Shown here: in pieces, positions 1-11,186 of the stretch
Position numbering within the stretch: the stretch's first letter is position 1
How the letters are laid out: each line of letters opens with the position of its first letter
Assembly (NCBI RefSeq): GCF_032362555.1
Contig: NC_083509.1
Location: 6,037,001 to 6,101,000 of the forward strand
DNA from: Amyelois transitella
Lineage: Eukaryota; Arthropoda; Insecta; Lepidoptera; Pyralidae
Length of the DNA: 64,000 bases
Reading direction: 5' to 3'
The notes under the pieces: model-generated
The model's input: the letters and a program-made list of their open reading frames with translations, nothing else
What the model was told of the DNA's origin: nothing
Databases searched by the model: none
Position numbers and translations under genes: made by a program

Positions 1-167
1 CTCCTTAAGAATTAATATGTATACTAATAAACGGCATACCTAAATTTATATTCGCCGGGCTATCGTTGACAAAAGTTGCGCGCCTATTTGCTACTCGTTT
101 CACTTCACAACCCTTGACCTTCACGTTGTTTTAAAAAACGGTAATATTAAGAATGATTGCCTACTGA

Positions 168-395
168 TTATACAAAACATAAAATTGGCGTCTTAAATTT
201 TGAAGCAATAAGGGAAGTATGCAGCCCGGTCCGAATTAATACGCTGCGTATCATGAATTTCTGTAAGAGCTCATAGCCACCGCGAAGTTGGAGCATGCAG
301 TAGTGGAACTGGGCCATAACTTTACACGCAACATTAACTTGGGACGCAGTCGCGACAGGGGTTAACACTACTGCTATGTTCGCTGGAAGTAACTT
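168..395 (-). CDS. Candidate terminal exon, unrecognised
   Basis: A good acceptor on the minus strand (TTGTTTTCAG ending at 396) is followed by an open frame to a stop at 168-170, starting KLLPANIAVVLTPVATASQ and continuing NVACKVMAQFHYCMLQLRGG. It has no motif I know, and the second half is less protein-like. It could be the 3' exon of a gene outside the window or a non-coding exon. Evidence is limited to acceptor plus frame. Confidence 0.2.
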   Translation of the reverse strand, partial: KLLPANIAVVLTPVATASQVNVACKVMAQFHYCMLQLRGGYELLQKFMIRSVLIRTGLHTSLIASKFKTPILCFV

Positions 396-399
396 CTGA

Positions 400-1033
400 A
401 AACAATAAAAAGAAAAGCTGTTGCGGACATTACGAGTGACATTACATATGTAATTATAAACTAAAAAAAAAATACCTGTAAAGTTTTTCTGTTTGGAGAA
501 AAAACATTCTACTTAAGCTTTAAAAAAATTTAATCGATAATAATAAAATGATAATCCGTATATATATAATTAAAACGATACTAATAATATTGTTAAAACG
601 ATAATCCATAGCTTAGGTCGCCATAAATGTAATGCTAAGACTATATTGACCATCGCTTGACTGAACTATACGACGTTGCTACGAAATGGCGTAGCCTGGC
701 TACGACAGCCAAATCGAGGACAGCAGTTTCTGTTTGTGAAGGTCAGTACTACAGTACAAAATCTGTTTTCATGACTTATTCTTGATTATAATTATTTTTA
801 TAAATTTTTTACTTCACACTTGAAAACTTGTATAATTTTAAAATGTAAGGGTGACCCACTTCAAGTTACAATTTTATAAAAAGAAATCGCCTACGAGACC
901 TATTTATAAATATTCCAAAATGAAGCTTCGTAAACAAAGATGCTTAATTTCCAATTTCCTAGTTCAAGAAAACGAAATTGATTGCATAAATTATTTGCAC
1001 TTTAGTCGATATCGCATACTGTGCAATCACAAG
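400..1033. other. AT-rich intergenic DNA, nothing recognised
   Basis: Mostly A/T runs with one GC-richer patch at about 655-725. No frame, repeat or motif stands out. Confidence 0.5.
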
Positions 1034-1123
1034 GAGGCGAGCCTCGACTCGAGTGGCCGAGAATCAACAGCGGTGACCACAAATGGCACCAATATTGATG
1101 CCGCGGCCGCCGGGGAAATCTAA
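1034..1123 (+). CDS. Candidate terminal exon, unrecognised
   Basis: After CAATCACAAG, a weak acceptor, comes a GC-rich frame of 29 codons, EASLDSSGRESTAVTTNGTN and IDAAAAGEI, then TAA. Composition departs sharply from the AT-rich flanks, as a coding end would. The polypyrimidine tract is poor and no family is recognised. Confidence 0.2.
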   Translation, partial: EASLDSSGRESTAVTTNGTNIDAAAAGEI

Positions 1124-2867
1124 CGCCGTCTTCGAATCCCCAATAAATTTAATCAGATTAAAATGTAAGAGACTTATGACATAAAATTGGTTTCCGACTT
1201 ATCACTTTGTAATGAAATGTGATCTTATAATTAGGTATTACAATTAGTTCTGATTCAATTATTACTTAGAAATAAGTTTAAATTTTTATATGATAATATT
1301 GGGTCCAAAATAATATTGGGAATCACGTTGGCCTTATTGTTAGGATCGTTTTTGATTTCATAGAGCAACAGTATTGAAAGAGTTATACAATAAATTTCAT
1401 GTATTATTAAGGTTGCTTGCGGCTCCGCTCGCAGGTAGGTCGCTTTTCGCGTACCCTGTGGAAACTACAATTATTCAGATCTATAATGGACTTATAGTTC
1501 TAAAGTATCTCGCCTTAATTTTATTGATAGGCATAGGTAAATAAGTTTGACTGAACTGTGATATCAGTCAATATATTGTATTCTAAATGTAACTTAGACA
1601 AAAACAGAAAATGTCACTTCAATAAAATTTATATCTCGAAATACATATATGCGGCGTTGCATACCCTCCCGAAAACTGTTTTGAGATTTCAGACTATCTC
1701 ACGAATTGCTCCCGTCCGAACCCGTTTCCGAGGAACGCTCGACCATAAACAAACTTTGTCTTAGGTACATTTTTTATTACTTGCTATAAAACTTAGGAGG
1801 AAAATTGAATGAGTGAAAATTTTAACAAGCATATTGAGCTCCTATTCTCTTATGGTCAAGACTCCTATTTCTAGGGGTCAAAGTAGGCCTTCATTGTATG
1901 CAGTTGGGAGCATTATTAGTATACATACATATAATCACGTCTATATCCCTTGCGGCGCTAACGTTCAGTTATTCGGCTTTGCTCTTTCATTCATTGGCAG
2001 AAATTTCCGCAAGCAACACAGGCGGCCGGGAATGTCTTTGTGTGGCATTCACTTGCCATCTACATGACTAAAACAAGTGTTTCTTCTAAAAATACCTTTA
2101 AATTATAATCGACGACTGAAAAGGGAGTATCGATAAAAAGCAAGTAGATACACGAAAAGTCAAATAAAATTCCGATTCTATAATTTGTTAAGTAGGTATA
2201 AACACATCAATTTCATACACAAGTTCATTAAAATCAGATATAGGAGTGATCATGTCTTTGCCGTAATGTTGTCTTAATTTATTCAGAAGCGGAACGGGAT
2301 CCTACCCGAGCCTTAACAAGATACATTAAGAAAATTAACGCTTGACTCGGTTCTCTTTTGAGACGAAATTCCTTGATTGGCCTGCTTACGGTAACACAAA
2401 TTTGATTAGCGTGTGTGACGGAAATAGTAAAAGAAAGCTAATAAGTATACGTAGCTTACATAACGAGCGATAATTAATACGATGAAAATGCTACGGTCGT
2501 CATTATGTTAATCAGTTTTGTTGAAGTATTTTGGTCAACATTTTATCAGAAAATCAGACAAATTAAGCATAAAGTGATTTCTACAAACTAGAGTCGCCTA
2601 AATCCATAAGCCTTCCATCGGTTTCGAACTGACACCTTCTTAACATCGAGGCAAACGCCAACTTAATATAAAAGAACTAGCTTTGACCCACAACTTCACC
2701 CGCTATCACGCCCGATTTTAGCGCTACTTAATACAGGTATTTCGTAAATCCCACGTACACAATAAGATTTCAAGAAGATTGGTTCCGCAGATTACACTTG
2801 AAGAGGCAACAAACAAACGAACAAACTTACGCATTTATAATATTAGTTGGAATAGTTTATTAAGTAA
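1124..2867. other. Intergenic, old repeat remnants
   Basis: Apart from the SINE piece at 1918-1985 it holds GCTTGCGGCTCCGCTCGCAG near 1410, a TATCGATA at 2128-2135 and a tRNA B-box-like TTTCGAACTGACACC near 2621 on the reverse strand. No gene seen. Confidence 0.4.
1918..1985 (-). mobile_element. ATGT-tailed SINE fragment
   Basis: Only the tail end is left: ATACATACATATAATCACGT then CTATATCCCTTGCGG and GTTCAG.TATT.GGCTT. Confidence 0.6.
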
Positions 2868-3065
2868 TAGCTGTTGCCCGCGACTTCGTCCGCGTAAATG
2901 CAAGCGCATAAATTTTGAAAAAAAAATATCTGTTGAATCTTGATCATACAGTCAGATACAGATAGATAGACAAAAAAAGGTAAAAAAAATTCTCTATCCG
3001 TTTCAGTCAAATTTTAAATGTTCTGAAAAAATTTTTTTAACGTTTAATTATATGTAGTATTTTGA
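2868..3065 (-). mobile_element. Helitron-like fragment (CCCGCGACTTCGTCCGCG end)
   Basis: Begins GCTGTTGCCCGCGACTTCGT, the reverse complement of a GC-rich hairpin end common in Lepidoptera, and continues to TTAATTATATGTAG. The end tetranucleotide is CTAT instead of CTAG, so it is mutated. The block from TCCGTTTCAGTCAAA onward recurs at about 3860-3920. Confidence 0.5.
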
Positions 3066-3141
3066 ATTTTAATTTTTTTTTAATAAAATACTCAAACAAC
3101 ACAAAAAATAAATATTTTTAATAAAAAAAAATTATCTTGTA

Positions 3142-3215
3142 TTTGTTGGGACTCGAACTTGGACCGCCAACTTCACAATCTCACGCACCAGCCACTAAAC
3201 CATCGCGGCCGTTGC
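3142..3215 (-). mobile_element. tRNA-derived SINE head
   Basis: On the minus strand an A-box-like TGGTTTAGTGGCTGG and a B-box-like AAGTTCGAGTCCC are spaced as in a tRNA, but the arms do not close into an acceptor stem. I read it as a SINE promoter head. Confidence 0.6.
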
Positions 3216-3241
3216 GGTGATGTCGAAATTAAAGTAGACTC

Positions 3242-3446
3242 CATACATACATCACGTTTATATCCCTTGCGGGGTAGACAGAGCCAACAGGCTTGAAAAG
3301 ACTGAATGGCCACGTTCAGCTATTTGGCTTAATGATAGAATTAAGATTCAAATAGTGATAGGTTGCTCGCCCTTAGTCGCCTTTTACGACATCCATGGGA
3401 AAGAAATGGAATGGTCCTACTATTTTTTGTATTGGTGCCGGTACTA
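3242..3446 (-). mobile_element. ATGT-tailed SINE copy, internally deleted
   Basis: Reads on the plus strand from CATACATAC through TATCCCTTGCGGGGTAGACA and GGCCACGTTCAGCTATTTGG to TTGTATTGGTGCCGG. It lacks the middle segment (CATCGCCTAAAAGAAGAATC) present in the full copies at 30.2 and 34.5 kb. Confidence 0.8.
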
Positions 3447-3629
3447 AAGTAAACTAACATACCAAAAATCTTTTTACGTGAGAATTACGCATTGTGCGGC
3501 AAAACCAGAGTATTATCAAACTGATTTTAACTGTTTATATGTTATAGGTATTATGCTGTCGTACAATGATAAATAACTTTGAATTTTAAATTTCGTAACT
3601 TATTTTCAGGCAAACTCATGACTTAAGTT

Positions 3630-3925
3630 CATTCAAATGTCGATAACTTTTTTTTAGTGAACCGATTTTGATGAAACAAACTTTAAATGTTCTTCTGAGT
3701 TAAAACAAAGCAATTGGTGAAAGTTTGAAGTAAATCGGTTCAGTACTTTCGGAGATAATCGTGATCATACATACAGATTGACAGACAGATAGACAGGCAA
3801 GAAATTCAAAAGAAATATTTTTGCTTTCTATTATTCATTCTAAGTGTCCCTCAATCCATTTCAGTCAAAAATACTTAATGTACAGACAAAATATTTTTAC
3901 TGTTTTATTATATGTAGGTATAGAT
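3630..3925 (-). repeat. Interspersed repeat related to the 2.9-kb element
   Basis: Contains GTGAACCGATTTTGATGAAA, CTTTCGGAGATAATCGTGAT, GACAGACAGATAGACAGG and a right end TCCATTTCAGTCAAAAATAC to TATTATATGTAGG shared with 2985-3060. Confidence 0.5.
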
Positions 3926-4714
3926 AATGTATTTTAATTCTGTGATCTTCCTACACTGTAAAATCACTTAAAATATGAACGGATTAAAGTATAAGTACCT
4001 TCCTACACAAAACCGTAACCCACGTAAATACCTACTACATAATTTATCAGGTACATTTTGATCAGGAATTCAGAATTGCCTGATCATATTACATGTATAC
4101 TAAGATCATATTACCTAAATCCATTGCGAAAAGTAATGTAGAAATTTTCTCTAATAGTAAAATCATGCAATTAGTCGAAACTAGCGAGTGTAACGAAACA
4201 GTGGAATCCCGACGGGCTATCGTTTCAGCTAAGTGCCTATAACTCGCAAGAGTTTACCCTATCCCGCCCTCGGGAATCGCGCTCCACCGTTCCTGGAATA
4301 TTTCTGTTTCACACACAGCTACCCACTTACTACTTATCTATGTAAATATGTACAAATGTAGGTACATCATTTTCAATTTTACAAACATTAAAATTTATTT
4401 CAACCATTTCTTATCTATATATTTCCGATGTTGCTTTCCAAACATCATTTGTTCTTGAAACCGGCACTCTAACAATGTAGATATTATATATATTGCCTGA
4501 AATAAAAAATATTATATCTTTGCACTTTTCATTTAAAAATAATAAATAGGTAGGTAGTCTGCGCGCGTATGCAAATACAAACAGTCACATTCGTTCAACC
4601 ATACCTAAACGTTAGTAATACACGTGTAGCTAGGACATGCATAGGACTCAGAATAAAAATAGTATAGAATTGTATAAGAACATCATACTCGTAGAAGACG
4701 ATAGATAAATTTAG

Positions 4715-5195
4715 TGTTGTGGAGCACGCCTGTGACCACGATCCTAGAGTGGGTAACTCAGGTTTTTACACGAAGCAACTCCGACTTGACCTCCGCAATA
4801 TAGTATGGAACCTAAACCACATATCTTCTTCTTTATCCTCCTGGCCTTAGTCCCAGTTACATGCTCACCTTTCTGGAAAGGAGCCCGGGACACGCCTTTA
4901 CGACCATAATCATAGATTGGGTGAGTCAGACATGAGATACCTCTCTGACTTCCGCAACCTTTGCAGGGAAACCCTAACTCATCATCGATATTTATTTAAT
5001 TTCCTGAATGAACAGGTTTCTTTACGTTCTTTTCTCTCATTGTGAGAGCTACGGTTGGCATTCAAACATAGCTCAGAAAAGTCATTGTTGGTGAAAATGT
5101 ATAAGTCATTGGTACATGGCCAAGGTAGGATTGAATCACACGCATAATATTAAAAACGCATTTTAGCCAGGCACCTTCACCGTTCTATTACCAAT
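4715..5195 (-). mobile_element. tRNA-headed SINE, two adjoining partial copies
   Basis: Shares CTTAGTCCCAGTTACATG, GATTGGGTGAGTCAGA, CCGCAACCTTTGCAGG and TCATTGGTACATGGCCAAGG with the copy at 62.3 kb. The tRNA-like head is at the right end (ATTTTAGCCAGGCACC). A second, shorter tail portion lies at 4715-4805. Confidence 0.6.
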
Positions 5196-6719
5196 GGTCT
5201 TATTCTTCTTCTGCCTTCTCTGTATATAAATGAAAAATGTGACCGATATCATCAGCCCACTGGCCAAGTACTACATAGACCAAATGAATGACCATTCAGT
5301 TGGTAGCATATTACATTTGTATGTGCTATTTGAGGTTTATCGGTTATCTTTAAACTTCCGAGTAATTCCTGTGCTCTCGTTATTTGAGGGCAGGGGAAGG
5401 GTGGCGAGCAGTCGGCTGGTTTTATTGGCGTCACTAATGAGTTGCTAATTCAATTTCACGGACGCAGGGCGCGTGGTCAGTCTAGTCTGTGGTCCGCGCA
5501 GAACAGACCATGAATATTTCAGCACTTTAATACCTTCTTGCTTGATCATAAACCAACATACCTCACATTATAAGTCAAATATTTAGTAATATTTTTGATT
5601 AGTCTGTTTCACCCCATAATTTATTAGTATATTAAATGCATGTATTAGGTATTTCTGAATACCTATTTTAGAAAGGAATTTCCAATCCAGTCCATAAAAG
5701 GACTACTAAGGTTTAGTTACTTGGGATTTATAAATTTCATGCCACTTGTTGGGGTCATTTTTTAAATAGTTTTTTTGTTGGTTCTCGTTTTGTCAGTGGA
5801 AAAGTAAAGACCGTATTTTTGCAATCGCATATTCTTTTCATCTCTGGAACAAGGAGAGCTACGGGTCTACCGGGCAAAACGAATCCATAACACCACTGCT
5901 CCTTAGATTTGGCATTCTTTCTCACACAATTTCCCGATTTGTTTAAAATTTATCCTTCCAAGAGTGAAATTGAAATTGTTCATTCATATAAAAAAGTCCC
6001 TTGCGTGGCCAAGAAAATTAATTTCAAATGAACTATAACAATCAGAATGCGAGTCAAATACTGCTGCCATATATCTGATCGCTTCCATTAAGTTAATGTG
6101 GGGCATAAAACCTTTGTGCCTCGGTTTATGACTGCTCGGTCTCGGCCCGAAGAAACTTATACCGGCAGCAAATGAAGGAAAGTTTTCATTCCCCCAAACA
6201 GACCGAATCTTTGTTCCGGAAAATAACTAGGCTCTTTGTCTAATCATATTATGACAAATCTTCATTGTGGAAGTTCGCAGTCAGGTCGGCTAAATTGTAC
6301 GTGATATATCACACGTTTCCTTGGCACTGCCAGATATTGATAACAACCGGCACGCAACGCGAACTCAATGTAGCGGCCTGACTGTCAGCTTCTCGACAAC
6401 AAAGTTATCTACCCCTGGAAGAAATAACACACTTTAAAGTTAGCGAATTCAATCGCTAGAAGACATGAACTTTGTACAATTGTTTTCTTTTCAAAGTGAA
6501 GCACTTAGACGAATTCGTAGAGATAAAAGTGGATTGAGCAGATAGTTTTTATTTTCGTATCATTGTCAAGGCTTTGCCTTTTTTGAGTAAATAAGCTCCC
6601 GTCAAACTTTGTAAACTCTAGCGCAGTAAATTACTTTGTGTGCTTTGTAAAAGCTGTTGGTATCTAGGACCGGAAAGTAAAACTAAATTAAGTTTTGGGA
6701 AGAAAATAAAGGCTTTCTT
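5196..6719. other. Intergenic DNA left of the piggyBac-like element
   Basis: Unique-looking sequence of mixed composition. Two short overlapping antisense frames at 5230-5450 have no recognisable features. No repeat family was identified. Confidence 0.4.
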
Positions 6720-7186
6720 TTAACCCGCCAGTACTGGCGCTTCATTTTGGGACACCAACTGTCGCGTCCGGGTCGATAAGACCCATATATTATTTAGATG
6801 ATTTAAATCACAAGACATATTTTTTTTAATGAAGTAATGTATTTGTTACAAATTTAACAATAAAACAAGTAATATAATTTGACATTTTAATTTCTTTTAC
6901 TGGAACAATCAACTTTATCTATAATAATAAAAATGTGCTAGAAAAAAGTTACTATTAACATTTCACTTCAAAAAACTTAGATAATTATTTATTTTTATTA
7001 ATAATCACCAACTATAATTATGTTTTTATTATAGTATCTGAGTATCTTCGTATAAAAAAAACTTATAAACAATTAGACAATCTTAGTTTTATAACAATCA
7101 GCCTCAAAATCTATCACAAAAAAAGTCCTATAAAATTACCAATCTTAGAATTAAAAAAATTTTTTGGTATGTTTTTTAGACTCTAA

Positions 7187-7346
7187 TTAATCTTTTTGTT
7201 TGCAATTTTCACACACAAACATTGTATGATCTCGGCAAATAAATGCCTGACAGTAATGGCACTGAGTCTCGGTCTTCCTATCCATTTTAGGGGGACAGAG
7301 CGAACATTGACCACGAACATTACTACCCCTGATGGTAGAGATCTTT
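7187..7346 (-). pseudogene. piggyBac-like transposase, C-terminal cysteine-rich domain
   Basis: Reading on the minus strand to the stop at 7187-7189 gives about 53 residues with GSNVRGQCSLCPPK, TQCHYCQAFICRDHTMFVC and ENCK. The CxxC, CxxC, CxxH-like and CxxC spacing is the zinc-binding end of piggyBac transposases that binds terminal repeats. It is too short for most ORF callers. It begins right at the LINE 3' junction and is separated from the N-terminal part by the LINE and by the missing core. Confidence 0.85.
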
Positions 7347-7367
7347 AGTAAGTAAGTAAGTAAGTAA
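7346..7367 (-). repeat. Tandem TTAC-type tail of the LINE
   Basis: TAAG/AGTA repeats on the plus strand, preceded on the LINE strand by AATAAAG. Such tetranucleotide tails mark the 3' end of several LINE groups. Confidence 0.8.
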
Positions 7368-7626
7368 ATGCTTTATTGTTCACTAAAGGAGTACATTACA
7401 AATAAAAACAGTACAGTACAAAGGCGGGCTTATCCCTAAGTGGGATCTCTTCCAGCCAACCTGACAGTGAGAGGATCATAGACAATATTGAGGCAAGGGT
7501 GAACAACAGTTCTTTTACTAGAATTATCCTTAAGACACAACAATTAGGTATATACGTAAAATACAAATAAATAAATAAAGAAAATATATAAACATGGATA
7601 TATTCTAAATTAACTTCAAAACCAAT

Positions 7627-10599
7627 TCAAGACTCGAGAAAGAATTTATTCAGCTTATTTTTGAAGGAATTAGAAGAAGGGGACAATTTTATAAGAAGGG
7701 GCAGTTTATTCCAAAGGCGAGCAGCCAACACGGAAAAGGACTTACCGTAGGTTTGAGAATGGTAGTCAGGAATCTGTAAAAGGAGGGTATTACAGGAACG
7801 AAGGCGTGGATCATGGATGCGAAAAGTGAATTTTTCTGACAGATATTTAGGGAAAAGGGGATTAAAAAGAACACTGTACAAAAAGGAGACAATATGTAAG
7901 TTACGACGTGATCTCATAGATAACCAGTTCAAACGTGAGCGGAACTCCGATATGTGGTCAAATTTCTGAAGACCAAAAACAAAACGAATGCACATATTCT
8001 GTATCCGCTCAAGCTTATTTAACAGTTCCTCAGTCAGGTCGATATACGCAACATCAGCGTAATCGAGAACAGGGAGGAGCAATGAACGAGCCAAAAGCGC
8101 TTTAGTATCAGAAGGTAGGAACTGTTGCAATCGCCTCAGAGAATGCAAGGAGATAAAAGTTTTCCGGCTAAGTTCATTGATTTGAGGGGACCAAGAAAGA
8201 GTTTCGTCAATGATTATTCCCAAATTTTTGACTTTGGAAGCAAGAGGTATAGTGTCATTGCCTAAAACAACTTTGGGAAACACCAATGACTTAAATTTAG
8301 AGATAAAGTGAGGACTACCTATAACAATGGCCTGAGACTTGGCCGCATTGATCAATAGACCAAAGGATTTGGCCCATTCAGCAATACGAGCCAAATCGGA
8401 GTTGATAACACTGATCGCATGGTTGAAATTATTCAGTGTAGCAGCTGTATAAATTTGGAGGTCGTCCGCATAAAGGTGGAATGAGGAAGACAGCGAAGAA
8501 GTGATTCCATCAATGAATAAAGAAAAAAGAATTGGCGAAAGTATGCCACCTTGAGGGACACCAGCATCCAAACTACACCAATCAGAACGATTGTCATCAA
8601 CCTTGACCAACTGACGCCGCCCAGTAAGATAAGAACGAAACCAGGCCAGGGTAGAAGAGGAGAAGTTAAGACTGTACATTATTGCAAGAAGAATCTCGAA
8701 ATCGACTGAGTTAAATGCACTAGAAAAATCCAGTAAAACGAGCAGCGTAAGATTTTTGTTTTCTATGTTAAGACGAATGTCATCAGTGATTTTAACAAGT
8801 GCTGTTGTTGTGCTGTGACCAACCCGAAAGCCAGACTGGAAGGGACTCAAAATATTATACTTAGCCAGATGGTTAGAAAGACATTTTTGAACATGTTGTT
8901 CTAAAATTTTGGATAGAAGAGGAAGTATGGAAATTGGACGAAAGTGGGAGTAAGCAGTAGGGTTGGATATTTTAGGAAGAGGAACAACAAGCCCTGACTT
9001 CCAGGCACTAGGAAACACCCCTGAGGACAAAGAGCTGTTGATAATATTAGCAATTACAGGAGAAACAAAGTCTGCTATGGGTTTAATCATGTCTAAGGAA
9101 ATATTGTCATTGCCCACAGCCTTTGAATTAATAGAATTTATGATTTTTTGTACTTCATCAGATGTAATCGATTCAAAGACGAACGGGGAAATGTCAGTAG
9201 AAACATTACTGTGAAGTCTAGCTAGAGTTGCATGTTTTGAATTAGGTGAAGTACAAACTGGCGAGGTAGAGAAGTGTAAGTTCAACTCATTTAGATTAAA
9301 CTGAAAATCTGTACCAAATCTCTGTTTGCCGATCCCCAGCCCTTTAAGAAATTTCCAAAGTTTGTTGGGTGGGCAATTATCAATATTATCGTGAATATGT
9401 TTCCGCCTAGCATCACGACACTTGCGGTTGCACAGATTACGAAGAGAAACATAAGTATTATGATTGAAGGTAGAAGGACAATGACGTAGCCTCAGTTTTG
9501 CTTTGTCTCTCTTCGCCATAAGTTGTTGGATTTCCGGGCAGAGCCAAGGAGCAGGAAGGTGCTTAACACGAACAGGATGAAGAGGGGCGTGTTTATCATA
9601 AATAGATAAAATAAAGGAGTTGAAAGCAGCCACTTTATGATCAACCTCATCCAGGTTCAGAATAGTCTCCCAATCCGCACGAGCAAAATCGGATATTAAC
9701 AAATCTTTATTAATATGTGCAAAGTTGCGCAACAAGATGACTTTGTGTCTACGTTTAGGGGGTCTAAGTCTAAAGGAAGAAAACAGAAGGTCATGGGCTG
9801 AAAACCCTGGAGCCTTAAACTGACCGTGCTTAGCGACTATATCGGGGGAGGAAGTTATAATAAGATCAAGCAGAGATGGACGGAGATTGAGTGGAAAATG
9901 AGTGGCGTTAAGGGGAAGGACATGTAGATCTAAGGAGTGTAAAAGAGAGAGGAGAGTTTTTGAACGGGAATCATTTTTAAGAAGACATGTGTTGAAGTCC
10001 CCCATGAGGATAATGTGATCGAACAAGGTCCGTGTGTTAGTCAAGACAGAGTCGAGTGAGTCAAAATAGTTAATGTGGAGAGATGGACTGTAAAACACTC
10101 CCAGTAAAACTTTAATTTTATGAAGAGAGACCCCCAGGAAAAGGTGTTCCGGGCTTTGGGTAACAGGGGGAGATTGAGAAACCACCTCACAAGAAATATC
10201 ACCTCGCAAGTAAATTGCAACCCCACCACAACGCTCCATTCTAGTGGAGCCATCACTTCGAACCGTGTCACACACTCTGTCGTTCCTTATCAGCCTAAAT
10301 CCCGGAAGAGGATAGAGAGTGGAAGGCAAAGACGGTTTCAGAAAACTCTCCGAAATTAGAATTGCATGAATGTTGCTGTTGGAGAAGGTATTGAGAAGAT
10401 CTGCATAGTGACCAGGCACACTTTGGGCATTTATATGCACGACATTAAAGTTTTTAGCTAAAGAACGAAAAGTTATATTAATGTTGTCCCTGAGATTAGG
10501 AAGATCCTCGCCATCATTCTCAAGATTCAATAAATTGCTTGAGGAATTGATAAGAGAAGAATATTCAGAATCGGTAGAGCGGGAAAGAACGTCGGACAT
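7627..10599 (-). CDS. LINE ORF2: AP-type endonuclease plus reverse transcriptase
   Basis: The frame is open from 10674, but the first 25 residues are hydrophobic and AT-coded, so I prefer the ATG at 10599 (MSDVLSRS), giving 990 aa. Numbering from the longer frame, the endonuclease shows HINAQS near 80, the glutamate in ISES near 109, MGDFN at 224-228 and SAHD at 292-295. The reverse transcriptase shows FRPISILP at 578-585, LLDFSSAFNSVD at 647-658, GVPQGG at 705-710 and the catalytic YADD at 735-738 (genomic 8461-8472). The tail ends LNKFFLES with no RNase H motif seen. All catalytic positions look intact. It would nick target DNA and copy the element RNA in place. Confidence 0.93.
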   Translation of the reverse strand: MSDVLSRSTDSEYSSLINSSSNLLNLENDGEDLPNLRDNINITFRSLAKNFNVVHINAQSVPGHYADLLNTFSNSNIHAILISESFLKPSLPSTLYPLPGFRLIRNDRVCDTVRSDGSTRMERCGGVAIYLRGDISCEVVSQSPPVTQSPEHLFLGVSLHKIKVLLGVFYSPSLHINYFDSLDSVLTNTRTLFDHIILMGDFNTCLLKNDSRSKTLLSLLHSLDLHVLPLNATHFPLNLRPSLLDLIITSSPDIVAKHGQFKAPGFSAHDLLFSSFRLRPPKRRHKVILLRNFAHINKDLLISDFARADWETILNLDEVDHKVAAFNSFILSIYDKHAPLHPVRVKHLPAPWLCPEIQQLMAKRDKAKLRLRHCPSTFNHNTYVSLRNLCNRKCRDARRKHIHDNIDNCPPNKLWKFLKGLGIGKQRFGTDFQFNLNELNLHFSTSPVCTSPNSKHATLARLHSNVSTDISPFVFESITSDEVQKIINSINSKAVGNDNISLDMIKPIADFVSPVIANIINSSLSSGVFPSAWKSGLVVPLPKISNPTAYSHFRPISILPLLSKILEQHVQKCLSNHLAKYNILSPFQSGFRVGHSTTTALVKITDDIRLNIENKNLTLLVLLDFSSAFNSVDFEILLAIMYSLNFSSSTLAWFRSYLTGRRQLVKVDDNRSDWCSLDAGVPQGGILSPILFSLFIDGITSSLSSSFHLYADDLQIYTAATLNNFNHAISVINSDLARIAEWAKSFGLLINAAKSQAIVIGSPHFISKFKSLVFPKVVLGNDTIPLASKVKNLGIIIDETLSWSPQINELSRKTFISLHSLRRLQQFLPSDTKALLARSLLLPVLDYADVAYIDLTEELLNKLERIQNMCIRFVFGLQKFDHISEFRSRLNWLSMRSRRNLHIVSFLYSVLFNPLFPKYLSEKFTFRIHDPRLRSCNTLLLQIPDYHSQTYGKSFSVLAARLWNKLPLLIKLSPSSNSFKNKLNKFFLES

Positions 10600-10951
10600 G
10601 AGAATGAATTGGTTAAATAACAATAAATATATAAATAAAATAATATATGTATGAATATATTTAATATATAACAAATATTCAACAATAAATTAGGTAAAAA
10701 TTATCTTTAGTTTTCTCGCCTTACCATAAAAATAATACTACGACTTACATATTCTATTACTAAATAAGATAAATTAAAATTACCGTATATTAATAAATTA
10801 ATAAAATTTAAAATCACAGTACAACCCGAAATCGTACAAAAAAGCAGGACAAAGAAAAAAAAATAAAAAATAAACAATAGTGTAGTGACAAACTCAATGC
10901 TGCAATATCCCATAGTGAGAACTTGCTTTATGTGAAAGTAGGACTAAGCGC

Positions 10952-10975
10952 AAAAAAAAAAAAAAAAAAAAAAAA
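10952..10975. repeat. Homopolymer A24/T24 in the LINE ORF1-ORF2 spacer
   Basis: An uninterrupted run of 24 A on the plus strand (T on the LINE strand) lies between the two LINE ORFs. It is on the wrong strand to be the LINE's own tail. Confidence 0.9.
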
Positions 10976-11186
10976 CAGCCGTGTGACATGAAATCCTTCG
11001 GCAGCCCACTCGAACGGGAAAATAACAATGAGTTGTCAGTGTCACTGTCGTGCGTGCCATAAAAAAGACTGCAATAAATAAGTTGAAATGACCGGCACTT
11101 TTTACAAACTTACAATGTAGGTAAATATTAAAAGTTCAAAACTATATTTGAAATATTACAGCAAAGATTCTGCAAACTGAAGAGGT

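Noticed and set aside
8963..10359. Plus-strand and other-frame open frames inside the LINE ORF2
   Set aside because: They are shadows of the clear 990-aa endonuclease/reverse transcriptase on the minus strand.
10707..10913. 68-codon hydrophobic frame between LINE ORF1 and ORF2
   Set aside because: Composition follows the AT-rich spacer (poly-Phe/Leu/Ile); no known LINE has such an ORF and no motif is present.
10952..10975. A24 run as the tail of a separate retrocopy inside the LINE
   Set aside because: No element boundary or duplication was found to its left; a simple homopolymer is enough.
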